The notes under the pieces were generated by a model. That model saw nothing but the letters and a program-made list of their open reading frames with translations, had not been told where the DNA came from and searched no databases. Shown here piece after piece: positions 34,059-47,692 of a stretch of 64,000 nt of DNA. The translations under genes were made by a program, and so were the position numbers. This DNA is from Enoplolaimus lenunculus (lineage: Eukaryota > Nematoda > Enoplea > Enoplida > Thoracostomopsidae): NCBI GenBank assembly GCA_030248215.1, contig JASANG010000402.1:149886-213885 (forward strand). Reading direction: 5' to 3'. Positions within the stretch are counted from its first letter, which is position 1. Each line of letters begins with the position of its first letter.

Positions 34059-37000
34059 ATGAGCTCAGAAAAACACGAATTAGAACGGTTACATTCGCCT
34101 GGGGATAAAGATGACATAAAAGAAGAAGTACCGGAGGTAAGTTGTGCCCATTAGCCGATCCAGAGCGGGAGGGGGGCAGGGGGGCGCACGCTCCCCAGTG
34201 AGACTTTTTTGTGATAAAATGGTAATGTCCCTACCGTACAACTTCCCCCCAGAAATCGGTTTTGGAAAAAAAGATAAGGTCCCTAATTTTTTCCCTACAA
34301 TTTTCCCTATCAGAAAATTGTTGGCGATAAAAGGATAAGGTCCCTCGATACGTTACAATTTTTTCACCTCACAAAATTTTTTGGTGATAAAATGATAAGG
34401 TTTCTACCTTGCAGTTGTTGCGTTTCATAACATTTGCCACCCCAGAAATTGCTGGATCCGCCGCTGGTTGTGACGGCTAGAAGGGGGTGGGGATCGTGGC
34501 AGAAGAGAGCTGCCAGGACGGAGGATGAAATTGGGTTTCAAAGGATATACGGCAGGGTACCAACAGGAAATAAATTTTGACGGAACAAGAACATGAATTG
34601 GATTTCTTTGCAGCAACCGGAACAGGAACAGGGACCTGAATTTGAAATAATTTTTGTCACAAAATTGCGTACTGTATAACTTTTCAGAAAACTTTGTCAA
34701 AAAATAAATTTAAACGAATTTTCAGCTATTTCATCATGAAGTTTTGCAAAATCATGTCACAAACGGATTATTCCAAAAATTGAACTAATTACAAAAACGC
34801 TCATTTCAATATGACATTTGTTTCAAATGCAAAGATTCGAATATTTAAACGATTATCAATAATTTGACACAAAACCGTTAAAAATTCCGGTGTTTGCATC
34901 TGTGAACGCAGGCACAGGAACAGGAACAGGAATTGAATTTTTGCACAAGTTTCGGTCGGATCAAGAATTCCGGTTAAACCCTGATGTACGGTATAGCAAC
35001 TGGGATTGATTGTTGAAAATGGACAACTGACCTAATAATTGTAATTGAAATGGGAACTGACAATTTTGTTGTTGAAATTTGAAAAAAAAATACTAATTTT
35101 TAATTATTCGGATATTTGGCTGGATATTTTTACGTACTTACGTAAAGCAACGTTATATGACAATTTCGAAGGGATTCTTGTATTATCAACTTAAAAAAAT
35201 TGTTAAATTATTTAAACAAAAATAGTAATAAAAATGGTTTGACCCTTAAGCCTTCTTGGACTATGCGTTTGATTACAATGTCAATTATTGTGGATAGCCT
35301 GGAACTATAATAAAGCTCTGGATTCGCAACGGAATTCGTATTAATAATGTTAGGATACTGTGTGGTCAGTTTGAGCGGATTTTAATTTAGTTATTTCGAT
35401 GTTTTTATAGGGCAAATGGACGCTGGCGTTGTTCGCTGCAACGTGTTGTGCTGCACTTGGTTCATCGTTTCAGTTCGGTTATAACATTGGTGTTATTAAT
35501 CAGCCACAAGATGTACGTTTGTTTCATTAAATCCGTATTCACACGTGCAAGTTTTTATTGAGTAAAAAGTCACAGCTAAAATATACGTAACTGCAAGTGT
35601 TTGCGTCGTAAACTTGCAGCTGGAATTTTGTACGTAGGCGTCGACAAGCGATTGCGTCAAAAAACGAACAATGATCGAAGCAGCGGTTTGGAATGCGATC
35701 AAATTGCACTTAATTTTGTTCGTGATTGCAGGGATGAGCGGTGTCGGTCAAAAAAGCGAGACCGAGACCGAGACAGAAACCGAGACCGAGACTCAACCTA
35801 CCGAGACGGACATTTTGGTGTCGGTCTCGGTCAGTTTTTAATCGTTACCGAAAATTAAAATATGAGTTTTTAACTAAAGTTTTGAACATTTTTATTTGCT
35901 CTGAATTGCTTTTTTCATACAATTAAACTAATAAATCACCGCCAGAATTGATCTTTTTTATTATTTTATTTTTCACTTGGCGACTGTCCCTATACCCTTC
36001 GAACAGGCTCGAGACAAATCATACTGTCTCAAGAAATCCACGGTACAATCCCTAATTCAGAGCTACAGTGTTGTTTTTGACCCCAGGCAAACCGAATAGA
36101 CAAGAAAATTTTTTCACATAGCGTGACTTTATAAATGCGGATAACATATAATTGGTAATTTGTTAAACGATGTCTTAAATGTTTTAAACGCGAAATTGCA
36201 ACTATTTGTGCTTTGTCACAATAGAATCAAACTGTTTTGGTTTGGGTTTCCGTTCAAAAATAGAATTTTGGGTAACTGAAGGGGTTATTCTGCTTCTCAA
36301 ATCGCTGTGTAACCAGGTAGCGGAGTTCCACAATTGTTCGCTTGCTTATCGCTTTTTCACCTCTTTGGTCTCGGTTTGCAAACCACTGAGACTCAAAGAA
36401 GCGACACCCAGACCGAGATCAGCCATATCCCAAGTCTTGCCGAGACCGAGACCGCCCATATCTGCGTGATTGTACGTTTTTATATTTCAAAATTTACCGC
36501 GGCCTGGCATCTACGACTTTCCATAGGTGAAAGCATCAAGAGCTGTTGCAATTTTCCGTCTAATATTAGTGTATTTCGGTGGTTTCAGACATAGCCAGGA
36601 CTTGGAAACGTAAGAGATTACTTTCCATTAAAATTTCGATGTGGACATTTTTTGTGTTACAACCTGAAACCGTGTCTGAAATTTCCAAAATGGGGTATAA
36701 ACCGGTAACACCATTTGACTACGCCGTTGGTTTCAGGTGGTTCAAAATTGGACCCAGCAAAGTCATCGAGAAATGTTTGAAGGTGAAGAAATGTCGAAAG
36801 AACAATTGGATTTGGTTTGGTCGTATATTGTTTCTGTCTACTGTATTGGCGGCATGATTGGCGGACTGGTTAGCGGGGCGGTGTCCGAACGGTTTGGCAG
36901 GTAAGTAAAATTTATTTGAATATACGTATCCTTGTTTTGACGGATTTTTTGCTTGTTTGCCTTACTTTGAATTTGCGGAGATTGTCTTTGTAATTGTGTG

Positions 37001-40000
37001 TTTGCTGTTTGGGTTTACCGTTTGCCATAAGTCGTTAATTGCGATGCTGCATGAAAGTTGGGCTTGTGCTACACTCACCGCATCGCATGGCGCATTCAAA
37101 ATTTAAAATAAAAATCAGGAACTAAAAATTTGGAATTTTCCGCAAATTCTTTTGTATTTTTAACGATTTTTGGTGTAATTTGCTATTTCGAAGCTTAGCG
37201 ACGGCACTAACCTGTTTTTTGTCTCTACATTACATAAACAACATCAAACCAACAATGATTTTTCGAGTGGGGGGACTGAACATAGGTGGGTTTTAAAGTA
37301 CGGGGAAATTTGGCCGAATAATTTGAGAACTAGCCCCTGCTAACGAAATGCCAGGTAAAGCATAGCACAACCTTAACTCCGTTTTTATGGTGTATTTTTT
37401 AGCTAAGCTTCGAAAAATAATTGTGACGCGAAACTGCATTGTAAAATATATTTTGGTGTTATTTTAAGGAAAGGTGGTATGATGCTAAACAATTTCACGG
37501 CTTTTGTCGCGGCTGCGTTTTTGGGTCTTGCGAAAACTTCTGGCGTCTACTTTTTACTGTTTGTTGGTCGAATTATCATCGGATTCAATGCTGGTAAGTT
37601 ATACCAAAACCCTATTTATTCACACGTGCACGTTTTTGCAAATAGAACTTGTATATTATTAGGTAATTTTTTGATGAAAAACCTATTCGCAAAACGTAGC
37701 TGCAAGCCTTCGATGTCAAAAGGTTTGCGCAGAGTTTGGGCGTAAGCGTTATGATAGGGAACGATACAGGAGCTAAACCTTTCTGGTTTTGTTATTATTT
37801 TAAATGTTTTCAAGCACAGCGAAAACTTACAAAACCAGAATATTGATATTTTTGAGTCTGCGTGCGAACGGAAGTTACGGATGCTCTCTTTGTGAAAACT
37901 TTTGTGTGCGCATAGGGTTTAATACTTTTAGACGGATTTTTTTGTTTTGGAACAAATACATTTACTGATAGATAGCTACAGACAGCTTTAGATAAGAATG
38001 TCAGTTTTTGTAGCATCTGGTATAATAATTAATTATTTTCTGCTTAAGGGCTCAATACAGCGCTTGCACCTATGTATCTGACAGAAATTGCACCTATCAA
38101 TCTGCGTGGACTGCTGGGCACTGTCCACCAGCTTTCGGTCACTATCTCGATTTGGATTTCGATGCTCATAGGGCTGCCTGATTTGTTGGGCAACGAAACC
38201 TGGTGGCCGTTGTTGTTTGGTAAGTGTGTTTTGTAAGGCCAAACGGGAATATGGGATCTATGGGGTGTTCACGTACCTTTAGCAAGTTGGGAGAGATAAA
38301 AAACTAGGCGGATTGCATATTTTTGAGTAAGGTTTCTGTTCGCCAGATATACATATACATATCTCTGACTTTCCTGACGGATTCGGACAGAATAGGCGCA
38401 TGTACAGTACTTGAATTAAACAGGACTGTTAGATAGAAATGCATAAAGTTGCTAATACTGCTTTTTTTGCTACTTCCAGCGCTGACCGCAGTTCCTGCAG
38501 TGTACCAATTGATAGCGTTTTTGTTCTCTCCTGAATCGCCACAGTATACGCTGGTCAATAGGAATCTCAGAGAAGCCGCAGAAGCAGGTAAGTTGAAACC
38601 AAGAGATCGGAGTGATTTTCAATGGATAGTAGCACCATAAGCGCATTATACTATAAAGTTGCGCAATACTTGCCGCGCCGCGTCGCGGCGGTTGACGGTG
38701 CTGCGCGGCGCTGAAAAGTATAGCGCATCCGTGATACAATAGTCGAAAACTAGTCCTATTTTTGTGGTGCCGAATGAACCAGTACGCGTTGTTTGGGAAG
38801 GGATCGATATCGTATGTATAACATGTTTATACCGTCTTGATTTATAAAGAATATTGTAAGATCAAGTGTTGTATGTTCATATCACGGTTCCAAATATTTG
38901 TAGATTCGTTACTTTTTTTTGAATGTCAGTTAACTTAGTCCACAATTATATTTTTAATTATTCAACCAGTGTTGTTAGATTAACCAATTTCTTTGCCGTA
39001 AGTTTATAATTCAACCTCTTATTTAGTGAGCAGAAAAATTATTTTTAATATTCTATCAACCAATTTTCTAGAAATCTTTTCTTGTAAAGAAACAAAAATG
39101 AAATTAATTGTAACGTTTAAACAGTAATTGTGCGGCTGGTCATTGAACCCTTCTTTGGTCGAATATTCTAATTAGATTTCATTTATCAGTTTGTTATTAT
39201 AACCGAATATCGTTTAAGGTGTACTAAGCAATCAAACATATAAATTCTTTTTCAAAACAGCTGTAGTATTTTAAGAACTTTTTTCAATTGGTAACACAGG
39301 AAAACATCCCCCAATCGAAATTGTTTACTGAACGTATCGCATCTTTTCCAAAATCCTGGTTAACGACCATGTGCAGTAAAATGTTATTGTTTGTTTCTGT
39401 TATTGTTCGGTACTATCGTTTCTCTCGATAGCCATAAGTAAATTTGTTGATTTTAGCTCTCATCAAACTACGCGGAACACAAAATGTAAAAGTTGAAATG
39501 GACAAAATGGAACAAGAAGCAGCCGATGCAAAATCTGTCGTTAAGGTAAGTTGTAGTAAAATCTTTTTAACTAAAATACTTCATTTTATTTTGTATTTTT
39601 CCCGATACGAATTTAGCTGAGTTTATTGTAAAGTAATAATGTAACTTTTTGTTTTAGACTCATTTAAGTTGTTTTTGTCATGGTCGCGTCATAATTTTCA
39701 ACTGCTTGTCACGTGTGCCGCCTCAAAAAACTTCGTTAGCTCTGCATGGCATGTTTGTGTCTTACATGTAAAAATGGTGAAATTTTTATGATGTGTACAT
39801 GACAGATATTAAAATTTATGACATAGTGTACGCAAGATATTGTTGTGACTGATGCATAATGCTCCTTTTTTAAACCGTGGTGTACTAGAACACACTGTGT
39901 AGTGTTTCAAAATTTTTTTGCAATCTTCAAAGTGGAACTTAGTTTGCAATTGCATGTAAGAGGACGTATAAGTCGAGGGTCAAGTAATTATCTTCGAAGG

Positions 40001-43000
40001 GTGATGGTTAACGGCTTTTGTCTTGACGTATCGTGTTAGACTTTCGAACCGTAGACTTACAATGTATTGGTGTAAAAAGGGATGAGTGTGTGACAATAAA
40101 AGGTTAACGTGGGAAAATTCCACGGAGCTAAATATCTAAAAATATCTGTATATATTGTACTGTTCTTGTTTTGATACTTCTAGGTGCGATTCGTACAAAT
40201 GCTTACAGACAAAACGTTAGCATGGCCACTGTTCATTGCAGTCATTATGATGATGTCGCAACAGTTGTCTGGAATTAACGTTGTAAGTTGGAATTGGAGG
40301 GTTCATATTTGGCGTAGTTTATAAAGGTGTGTGATCTACTTTTTTAATTAAGTTTATTTCAATGAAAAAATACTCTCGTCTGTCGTTTATTAAACATTTT
40401 TGATTCTTATCTCTAAGCTTAACAATAATGGGTGGCTGTGTTTATGTTTTCAGAGCATTTGACGCAATATAAACGACTGCAATTTAAGTAAAATAAGTTC
40501 TAGTTTATGTGCTGGCGTTCTGAAATTGTTGATTTAAATTTTACAGTGCGGAAATGAATGAACTATTTTAAGTTGAAAAGCTTTGCGTGTGAATAAGAAT
40601 TTTATATGTTTTCAGGCATTATTTGGTTCTATTTCGGGTACTTTTTTACTGTTTATTGCTTAATCTTCCGCTGTGTACTGTAGCTGGCAACGTCGAAAAT
40701 GGTAAAATATTGTGGCATAGCGTACACACGTTACGGTGGATGATGTATACGTTTTGTAACAAATTAGGGTTAAGCTATACTTTTGTTGACGTCCGGCGCC
40801 ATGCGTCGACGGCGACGGACGGCGCCGTGCGACGAGTATAGCGCCACCCTTTTGTATATTTGGTGTATTTGTTGTGTTGGCAATGTTTCAGGCAATGTAC
40901 TATTCAACACGTATATTCAGTAGCGCTGGACTGAGCAAACGAAATGCTCAATGGGCAACTATTGGTGAGTGACATATGATTGTTGACGTAGGGTCTCAGT
41001 GATTTAGCATTGTAGAAACGTCGCAACGCGGAAACCGCTCGTTAGATTCAAGGGAAATCAAGTGTGAATCATAATTTTTGACAAGGGTATATTGAGCAAA
41101 TTTGAAGACCGGAGCCAGCGGTGAGATTTTTTTGCTTTGAGTTGGATTTGCGATCACATCCTAGACAATTTGTTTAGTTTTTGAGAATACGAGATAGATG
41201 TAATTGATGCCTGGAATTCGGGTAAGGTATTGAAATAGTGGATGGCACTTTTTTTACTTATGCGCTTCGTTTCTTTGGTTAGCAAACGCTAATTGGCAAT
41301 GAATACTATAGCCAGTATTTCCATCGAATTGTTGGCCCATGTACAGAACAGGGCCGGATCGTTTTCCGGAGGGGCTGTCACAGAGTCACTTTAAGCTTTA
41401 GACTAAATTTTTTGCTTAGGCTTAGGAATAGGCTCATTCTTATGCTTAGGCTTAGGAATATGCTTATACTACTGTTCCGGCCCTGTTCTATACATGGGCT
41501 GAATTTTTTCTGGCTACGACAGTGAATACACTTCAAGGTTACTGCAACAAGGTATTATCATACTCTAATTGAAAACTGGTTGCCGGCTCGTATTTCAGTA
41601 ATGTAGTGTTGTTATTGTTTCAGGAATGGGTGCGATCAATATACTAATGACGCTGGTATCGGCAGTTACCGTAGACCGATTTGGGCGTCGTATTCTGCAT
41701 TTAGTTGGAATGACCGGAATGCTCCTAACGTCGGTTGGACTTGTCATTTGCTTATCGTTTGGGCCAAAAGTAGGTGTCTGTGAATGGTTCTAGGGGGACT
41801 AAAAAGTAGTTCAGTGTAACAGTCAAAGACTTAATCCAAACCCTATTGTAATTTTTGCGCATGGCGTTTGAGGTTCTTTCTCACTTGGTAACACGAAAAC
41901 TCAATTCGAAATTTTATAGAACGTAACAGTGCGCTCCTGGAGCCGGGACCGTTTTTTGTTTCAAACATATAGTGTTTAACCAGAAGCCATTTTGTCTGAT
42001 ATCGACTTTTTGCCTGATGGTACACCTGATTCGGATTTTGAGTCATGGATAATATTTATTGTTGGTATAAAAAATATAACAAATGTTGCTTTCAAGTGCG
42101 TAACACTAGCCGAAGCATATTATTCTTAAGCCAAATGCTAAGCTTGGGATACAGCGTAAGAATCGGAACATAGGACAATATTAATTGTTTATTTGTGTTC
42201 CAGGACGAAGTTATCAAAGTAATCTCAGAAAACGTGACCGAAGTAGTATCTCCAAAAGTTGAAGTAAGAAAATGGCGTTGTTTTTAGTTGTTGTGTCCGT
42301 TGCTGAAAATAGCAGATTCGAGATATGGGTGTAGGTAGGATTTTGGAAATGCGGTACAGTCCGTGAAAATTTCGAAGGGGCCTTTCTTGTATTATAATCC
42401 GAAATCGGTATCTAAAGACCCCTTTAGATAGTTGTTAAAGGGGTTTGACTCCCAACCCTTCCTTTTTAATTTTAATGTTTTGGTACATATATTCAGGGCT
42501 CGAAAACTGCTGCATATATCGCAATTGTACTGGTATTTTTGTTCGTCATTTCATTTGCGACTGGACCAGGTATGTTTTCAGTGGAAATAGATTTTATTTG
42601 TGGCATTATTTCATGATAATTTTGGCCACTTAGCAAAAGGTGCGGAATTTGGTTTATGAGTTCCATATTCGCGTGCGGTTCATACGTGAAGTTAATAAAA
42701 TTTCCTGTTGATATTAAAAAATCGCTATTAGTTTCAATGAAACTATGTGAGGCACTTAATTACATTCAATCGACATTGGTTTAACACCAGCCTTAGGCTT
42801 AGGCATAGTTGTATGTTTAAACTTAGATTTGCGATCGTTTAGGCCAGGGACGGACCCACGTAAAGTGTAACATATGTCGCTGTGAAATTCTAAGTATATA
42901 ACGAAATGATAATAGCATTTGAGTAATTTCTATGTTGATTTTCATAAATTTTTGTACTGTTAAAATTAATATGTCTGCTGGCGACTTTCTAGAATTGATT

Positions 43001-44059
43001 TAGCGCAGTATAAAAATTGAATGAACGATAAAATGTTTTGGTTTTTAGTCAATCTGCCTGAGAAAATTTCAACTTATTTTTCCGGTCGGGATTAGGAGAA
43101 CGTGTGATCTCGATTCTGCCGTTTACACCATGTCGGAGACAAACTTGACAAAGTCTAAAATTATTCAACCGTAATTTTAGGCTCAATTCCTTGGTTCTAT
43201 GTTAGCGAAACTTTCCTTCAAAACGCACGAGCGCACGCGAATTCAGTTGCAGTTGTTTTCAACTGGATGGCAGCATTCATTGTCGGACTTGTGTTTTTGC
43301 CATTGGAGGTAAGGAATTTAAGACAGCTTGGAAAACGAAAATACAGTCACTGACAGAATTAAGTGCAACCGCCATCGCGATCCAAACGCGTTCGACTCGC
43401 GATCGCTCGCAACCGCAGCGGACGCAATGACGGTTTCTGTGCACTTAATGCTGTCAGTGACTGTATGTGGTTATCGCAAGCGAAATAGCAAATCTTTATA
43501 TCGGAATCGGAACTGGATATTTTGCGACGATATTATGCAGATTTGGTGCCAAAGTGAGCTATTAATTAGTTTTGCGCTAGTTTACTTTTAATTGTTGTAC
43601 ACGGTTTGTTTATGATACTACCCGGAGTAGCAGAAGTAATTGTATTTTTGAACTGGTTCAAAAGGTAGGTACAAGACCTATCCGCAACTGGTGTTAAAGT
43701 TTACTCTCATTGTTTGTGCACTTTTTTTTAATTTTTGGTAGGAATTTTAAAAATGTAAATTTTGGATATAGTATTTTAGTGGAAAATAGGAAAATATGAA
43801 TTTGAGGTACTGCTGGTTCTGTTCTTATTTATTTATAGTCATATTAATTAATGGTATTTAATGTGGTTTTGAGTATATTTTATATTATGTTGTGTTTATT
43901 TTGTTTCAGAACGCAGTCCACGAGTACAGTTTCTTGTTGTTTTCGGTATGTCTTGTGTTTTTCATCATATTCACGTATGTTTTTGTTCCGGAAACGAAAA
44001 ATCGTACAGTCGAAGATATCGTTGAAGATTTCCGGCGTGGCAAATATTTACAAATATAA
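34059..44059 (+). CDS. Facilitative sugar transporter, GLUT/SLC2A type (complete, 14 exons)
   Basis: Exons: 34059-34136, 35411-35512, 36737-36900, 37469-37593, 38049-38219, 38480-38587, 39457-39545, 40184-40282, 40892-40964, 41624-41769, 42204-42263, 42497-42569, 43181-43308 and 43910-44059. All phases agree; the CDS is 1566 nt, 521 residues, the normal GLUT length. Twelve membrane segments are expected. Family signatures in order: SSFQFGYNIGVIN in TM1, ERFGRKGG (about 111-118), APMYLTEIAPINLRG (163-177), PESPQY (231-236), QQLSGIN in TM7 (305-311), DRFGRR (354-359), GPGSIPWF (428-435) and VPETKNRT (498-505). It should move hexose by facilitated diffusion across the plasma membrane; the QLS motif in TM7 is usual in glucose-preferring GLUTs. 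Oddities: PESPQY in place of PESPRY, GPGSIPW in place of GPGPIPW, and a 20-residue exon (42204-42263) with an NVT glycosylation sequon that lengthens the outer loop between TM9 and TM10. The ATG is followed by an acidic cytoplasmic N-terminus and a perfect donor. Confidence 0.93.
34149..34466. repeat. CAGTGGCGGATCCA MITE in transporter intron 1
   Basis: CATTAGCCGATCCAGAGCGG to rc CAGCGGCGGATCCAGC. Internal GATAAAATGATAAGGTCCCT motif repeats four times. Confidence 0.75.
35729..36054. repeat. GTCTCGGT-rich element (family 8)
   Basis: CAGGGATGAGCGGTGTCGGT, a run of CGAGACCGAGAC, an AT-rich core, then TCCACGGTACAATCCCTA. In intron 2 of the first transporter; a fragment with GACCGAGA boxes lies at about 36340-36480. 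Confidence 0.65.
38640..38737. repeat. GC-rich family 9 MITE, degraded
   Basis: TAAGCGCATTATACT to AAGTATAGCGCATCC around a CG-rich hairpin (CCGCGCCGCGTCGCGGCGG). In intron 6 of the first transporter. Confidence 0.55.
40765..40849. repeat. GC-rich family 9 MITE
   Basis: AGGGTTAAGCTATAC to rc AGGGTGGCGCTATAC with GGCGCC-rich centre, 85 bp; in intron 8 of the first transporter. Confidence 0.75.
41334..41499 (+). repeat. TTAGGC-bearing MITE family 4
   Basis: GGCCCATGTACAGAACAGGG at the left, CCCTGTTCTATACATGGGC at the right, TTAGGC units between. In intron 9 of the first transporter. Confidence 0.8.
43342..43465. repeat. Tc1/mariner-like palindromic MITE
   Basis: TACAGTCACTGACAG at the left and CTGTCAGTGACTGTA at the right, arms of about 26 bp, 124 bp in all, with TA at both borders. 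The CAGT start and TA target are the Tc1/mariner style. In intron 13 of the first transporter. Confidence 0.85.
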
Positions 44060-44590
44060 CATCCGGGTTCCGGGTGTTTGTATGTTTATTTAGATGTTCT
44101 ATTAAGACGTTTTTACTTTTTGCTTCATTAGTAGGGCTACGAAAAGGGGGGATTGTTGGTGTGTAAGATGGGCAGGTTAGTACTGAGAAGTACGCAAAAG
44201 TGTAAGATGGAACTTTTTGTGGGTTCTGGCCTGCAAAACAGAGTCAGTGTCGTCAAGCAGTGGTCTATCGAACAAATTGGAGATAAAACTCCCACAGTCA
44301 GTGGTATGATTAGTTGAAGCTGATTATTGCCAAAGAAATTACATTTCGAAAATTACGTAATCTGAAACAGATGCCACGTATTGAATTGATGGTTAATGTG
44401 TGTCACTGATAAAGATAGCAGGAAATTTTACTAAATTATTGAACGTGAAAGGTGAATAATTGATTTGCTGTTTACAACGGATCTGAGGGATTGAAAATTA
44501 TAATATGGGTGGCATCACAACGTAAACAACTTTTACACCAGTGCAGATTGTTGATCCTTTATAAATATTAATTTTGAAACCATTCAATTC

Positions 44591-44596
44591 AATAAA
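44591..44596 (+). terminator. Possible polyadenylation signal of the first sugar transporter
   Basis: The first canonical AATAAA after the stop codon, 532 nt downstream. A second AATAAA lies near 44899. Neither has a diagnostic downstream element. Confidence 0.35.
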
Positions 44597-45264
44597 CGAC
44601 GCTTTTAATTAATATCCATTTCATGCCACCGTGTAAACTTTTAATTAAAAAAAACAAACGAAATTTATTGAAGCGTCACATATAGGATAGAAATCCGTTT
44701 TTTCCCACACAGCGTACGCAAATTATTGTGGACGATGGCAGTAGTCGGTTGGGATTCGACAGTTCGAGTGATTGCAAAATAATTGATTTCCTTGTGTTTA
44801 ACGAAAGCAACGATAATGTAACCGTATTGTGGTGTGTACTTATCACTTGTTGTCGACAGTGTTATGCATTATAAATTTGATTCGAAGTATATATCTCAAT
44901 AAATTTGTAAGTATATTCGTATACTTAAATGTTTTGAATGTTCGTGTTGTAAAATATAAAAGTTGGTTATGTTAATATTAATGTTCCCTAAGCGAAGTTA
45001 GGCTCGTTTAGGGATTATGCTACTACAGTCTAATTACGTTTTGGTTTTAGATTTGAGTTCATTTTTGATATGGTGACAGTGTACGGCTTGAGCGGTGGCG
45101 TGAAGCACACTACGGTTAGAGTTATAGTGAAACCCGTAAGGTGGTATTTTATACGTTTGGATAATTTGAATGCCGTTCGGCGCCGTCCATCGCTGATCTT
45201 TGATGTACGCGAATGGCGGAAAGCGCTGAATGACATTAAAATTATTAAAAGTATATCATCGCGT

Positions 45265-45432
45265 TGGTCCATGTAAAGATCAGAGGCGGAACGTTTTTCT
45301 TTCGGACTATAAAAGAGTAAGCTTAAGCTTTGGCATAGGCTTAGGAATATGCTCATTCTTACGCTTAGGCTTTAGGCTTACGCTTAGAAATATGCTTATA
45401 TTACTGTTCCGTCCCTGTTCTTTACATTGGCC
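45265..45432 (+). repeat. TTAGGC-bearing MITE family 4
   Basis: GGTCCATGTAAAGATCAGAG to CTGTTCTTTACATTGGCC, with AATATGCTCATTCTTACGC and TTAGGC units inside. Confidence 0.8.
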
Positions 45433-46380
45433 GTCACGTGTAACAGCTTATTGTTCATGATATCATGTGCTCTTCTCAAAGCCGAATGCTGGAAAGATTT
45501 ATTCCTATCTCTTGGTAAGCAGCCGGTGACTTTCAGTTGCTGTTCGGGCTAATGCATGGATTGTCGTGTTGAATCGCGCATCTGCCTACACAATGTTCTA
45601 CTGGGTGTAGTCTTAGCGCTCATGATAAAATAGTTTAGTTTGACCATTTTTTTGTTTTAAAGAGCCTTTAGTATTCTCATTAATACTCTGTTCCAGAGTT
45701 ATTGACCCTGTGCATTATGTGAATTATTGTTTATATGTTATATTATTATATTAGCAATATGCTTACTTGTTATCCTGCTGGCCCGAGGCCAGTATGTACC
45801 AAATGCATTCTAGTTGGTTTTGCTTGCTCAGTACAATTTATACCATATATATTTTTTATTATATATCTACACGTAACATAATGTGTATGTCTTGCTTCAA
45901 AATACTGGATCTAAGATTAGATTTCAAGACGTCGTTACGCTGATAATTCTCATTTCATTTTTGCAGGGTTTGTTCGTAAGCTGTTTTCAAACGATAAGTT
46001 CGGTACGCACAGGACAAGTGCGCTTTTATGCTTTATATGTGTTTATTTATATGTACGGATGTAGCCGGTATATCCTTTCGGAGAACTGTTCCGGTTCTAT
46101 ATTTAAATGTAGTTTGTGGTCTGAATCAACTATAGTGTCTGCACTGCTAATTTACAGCAATGGTTTTGATATGATCTGGAGGCATGAATGCCTTCTTGGC
46201 CCGTTTTGGTTACGTTTTTGGTTATATATTTTGCTGTGTAGATTGCTTTTATATTTTACGCTAGGCAGCTTTTGTTATTGTTATCGATTCACAAGTATAG
46301 GTATAATGGGAAGCATTTATATATGTTATATATGTATATATATATGTGTGTGTATATATATGTATGTATATATGTTGGCG

Positions 46381-46832
46381 TACTGTATTGACCAGAATAA
46401 AGGGGGATAATAAGATGGGGGGTCGCTATTTTGGGTCCGAATCAATAAGAGTCCGTATCCCTAATAAGAGTCCGTAAGCGCATAGAGTCTCTAAACCCTA
46501 ATTAGAGTCCATAAATGTCAATTAACCCTAATGGTAGCACATAAATGACTCCGGGACCAAATAATTTGAGTTCGAAACTTTAAAGCGTTCTTAAATTTTG
46601 AAAGTACATTCCTTCGTATATCCTTTTATTATCGCTCAAACTATTGAAACGAAACAAATATACGTTTAATTCAACAGATAGTTGCAGTACCGGATATATA
46701 TCAGTAACGAAGGGCGGCGGAGCGTGGGTTAAAAATAAATAACAGTCCGTAACCGAATAACAGGGGGGTGGTGGTACCCTTTGGAGAGGCCAAATGAATA
46801 TCAGCCCCCCTCAAATTCTGGTCAATACAGTA
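46381..46832. repeat. MITE family 2, full-length
   Basis: Ends TACTGTATTGACCAGAATAA and rc TACTGTATTGACCAGAATTT, about 452 bp, the best-preserved inverted repeats of the four copies. Confidence 0.85.
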
Positions 46833-47367
46833 TGGCAGCTACGTAACGTTGATTTCCATGTTGAAATTCGTATCACGGTCAGTACTTACTTATAACCCCC
46901 TCGCCGAGGAGTTACAACTAATCGGTGTACGTGAGTTACTGTCGAAGATCTCATAAACTTATTTTTACCGTATGGAAAGATTTTGTACGGAAAATTTTGG
47001 CATTTCATGCATTGTGGAAATTATTGATGTCAGTATTTATTTGAATTATTTAATACTGTTCCGTCTCAAATTTAGGATCAGCCCGGTGTTATGGGCACCG
47101 GCTCAATTTTAACCTGCGGTTAACCCGTGAAAGTATCACAACCGTGTGCCGAATGAAAAGTGAAGGCACTTAGTGCTTGTATATACATAAACGTATTTAT
47201 ATAATTCTATGCTGTAGTTTGGAACAAAATTTTCTTATACTATTTTATTTGTTGGCATATGTTACTTTTGGATACGTTTGATTTGAGGCTTTTTCTAAAA
47301 CAAAGCCGTGGTGTAAGGATAAAATCTATGTTAACAAACCTAATTTGCAAAAACAGTCTGAAGCCTG

Positions 47368-47692
47368 AGGGTAGCGCTGGCGCCGTCCATCACCCGCACG
47401 GAACGGTCCAGCGCCGTCCGTCACCGTGCGGCACCGTCCTGCACCGTGCGGTATTGTACGCAAATAACTCGCGTACTAAAACGTATGGTGACTGACGGTG
47501 TCGGACGGTGACGTACGGCGCTGTACGGGTGACGGACGGTGACGTACGGCGCTGTACGGGTGACGGACGGTGACGTACGGCGCTGTACGGGTGACGGACG
47601 GTGACGTACGGTGACGTACGGCGCTGTACGGTTGACTGACAACGCCGTACGGGTGATGGACGAAGCCGGACGTCAAGTATAGCGCAACCTTT
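47368..47692. repeat. Family 9 MITE with internal 31-bp minisatellite
   Basis: AGGGTAGCGCTGGCG to AAGTATAGCGCAACCT. The right half repeats a 31-bp GC-rich unit (TGACGGACGGTGACGTACGG plus CGCTGTACGGG) three to four times at about 47513-47635; the left half is a looser inverted version. Confidence 0.8.

Noticed and set aside
45070-45276. 68-codon plus-strand frame MVTVYGLSGGVKHTT
   Set aside because: Both strands are open here, it overlaps the start of a family 4 MITE, and no splice partner was found.
45883-46410. 175-codon plus-strand open frame, hydrophobic
   Set aside because: Low-complexity, AT-driven composition, ends inside a family 2 MITE and shows no family motif.
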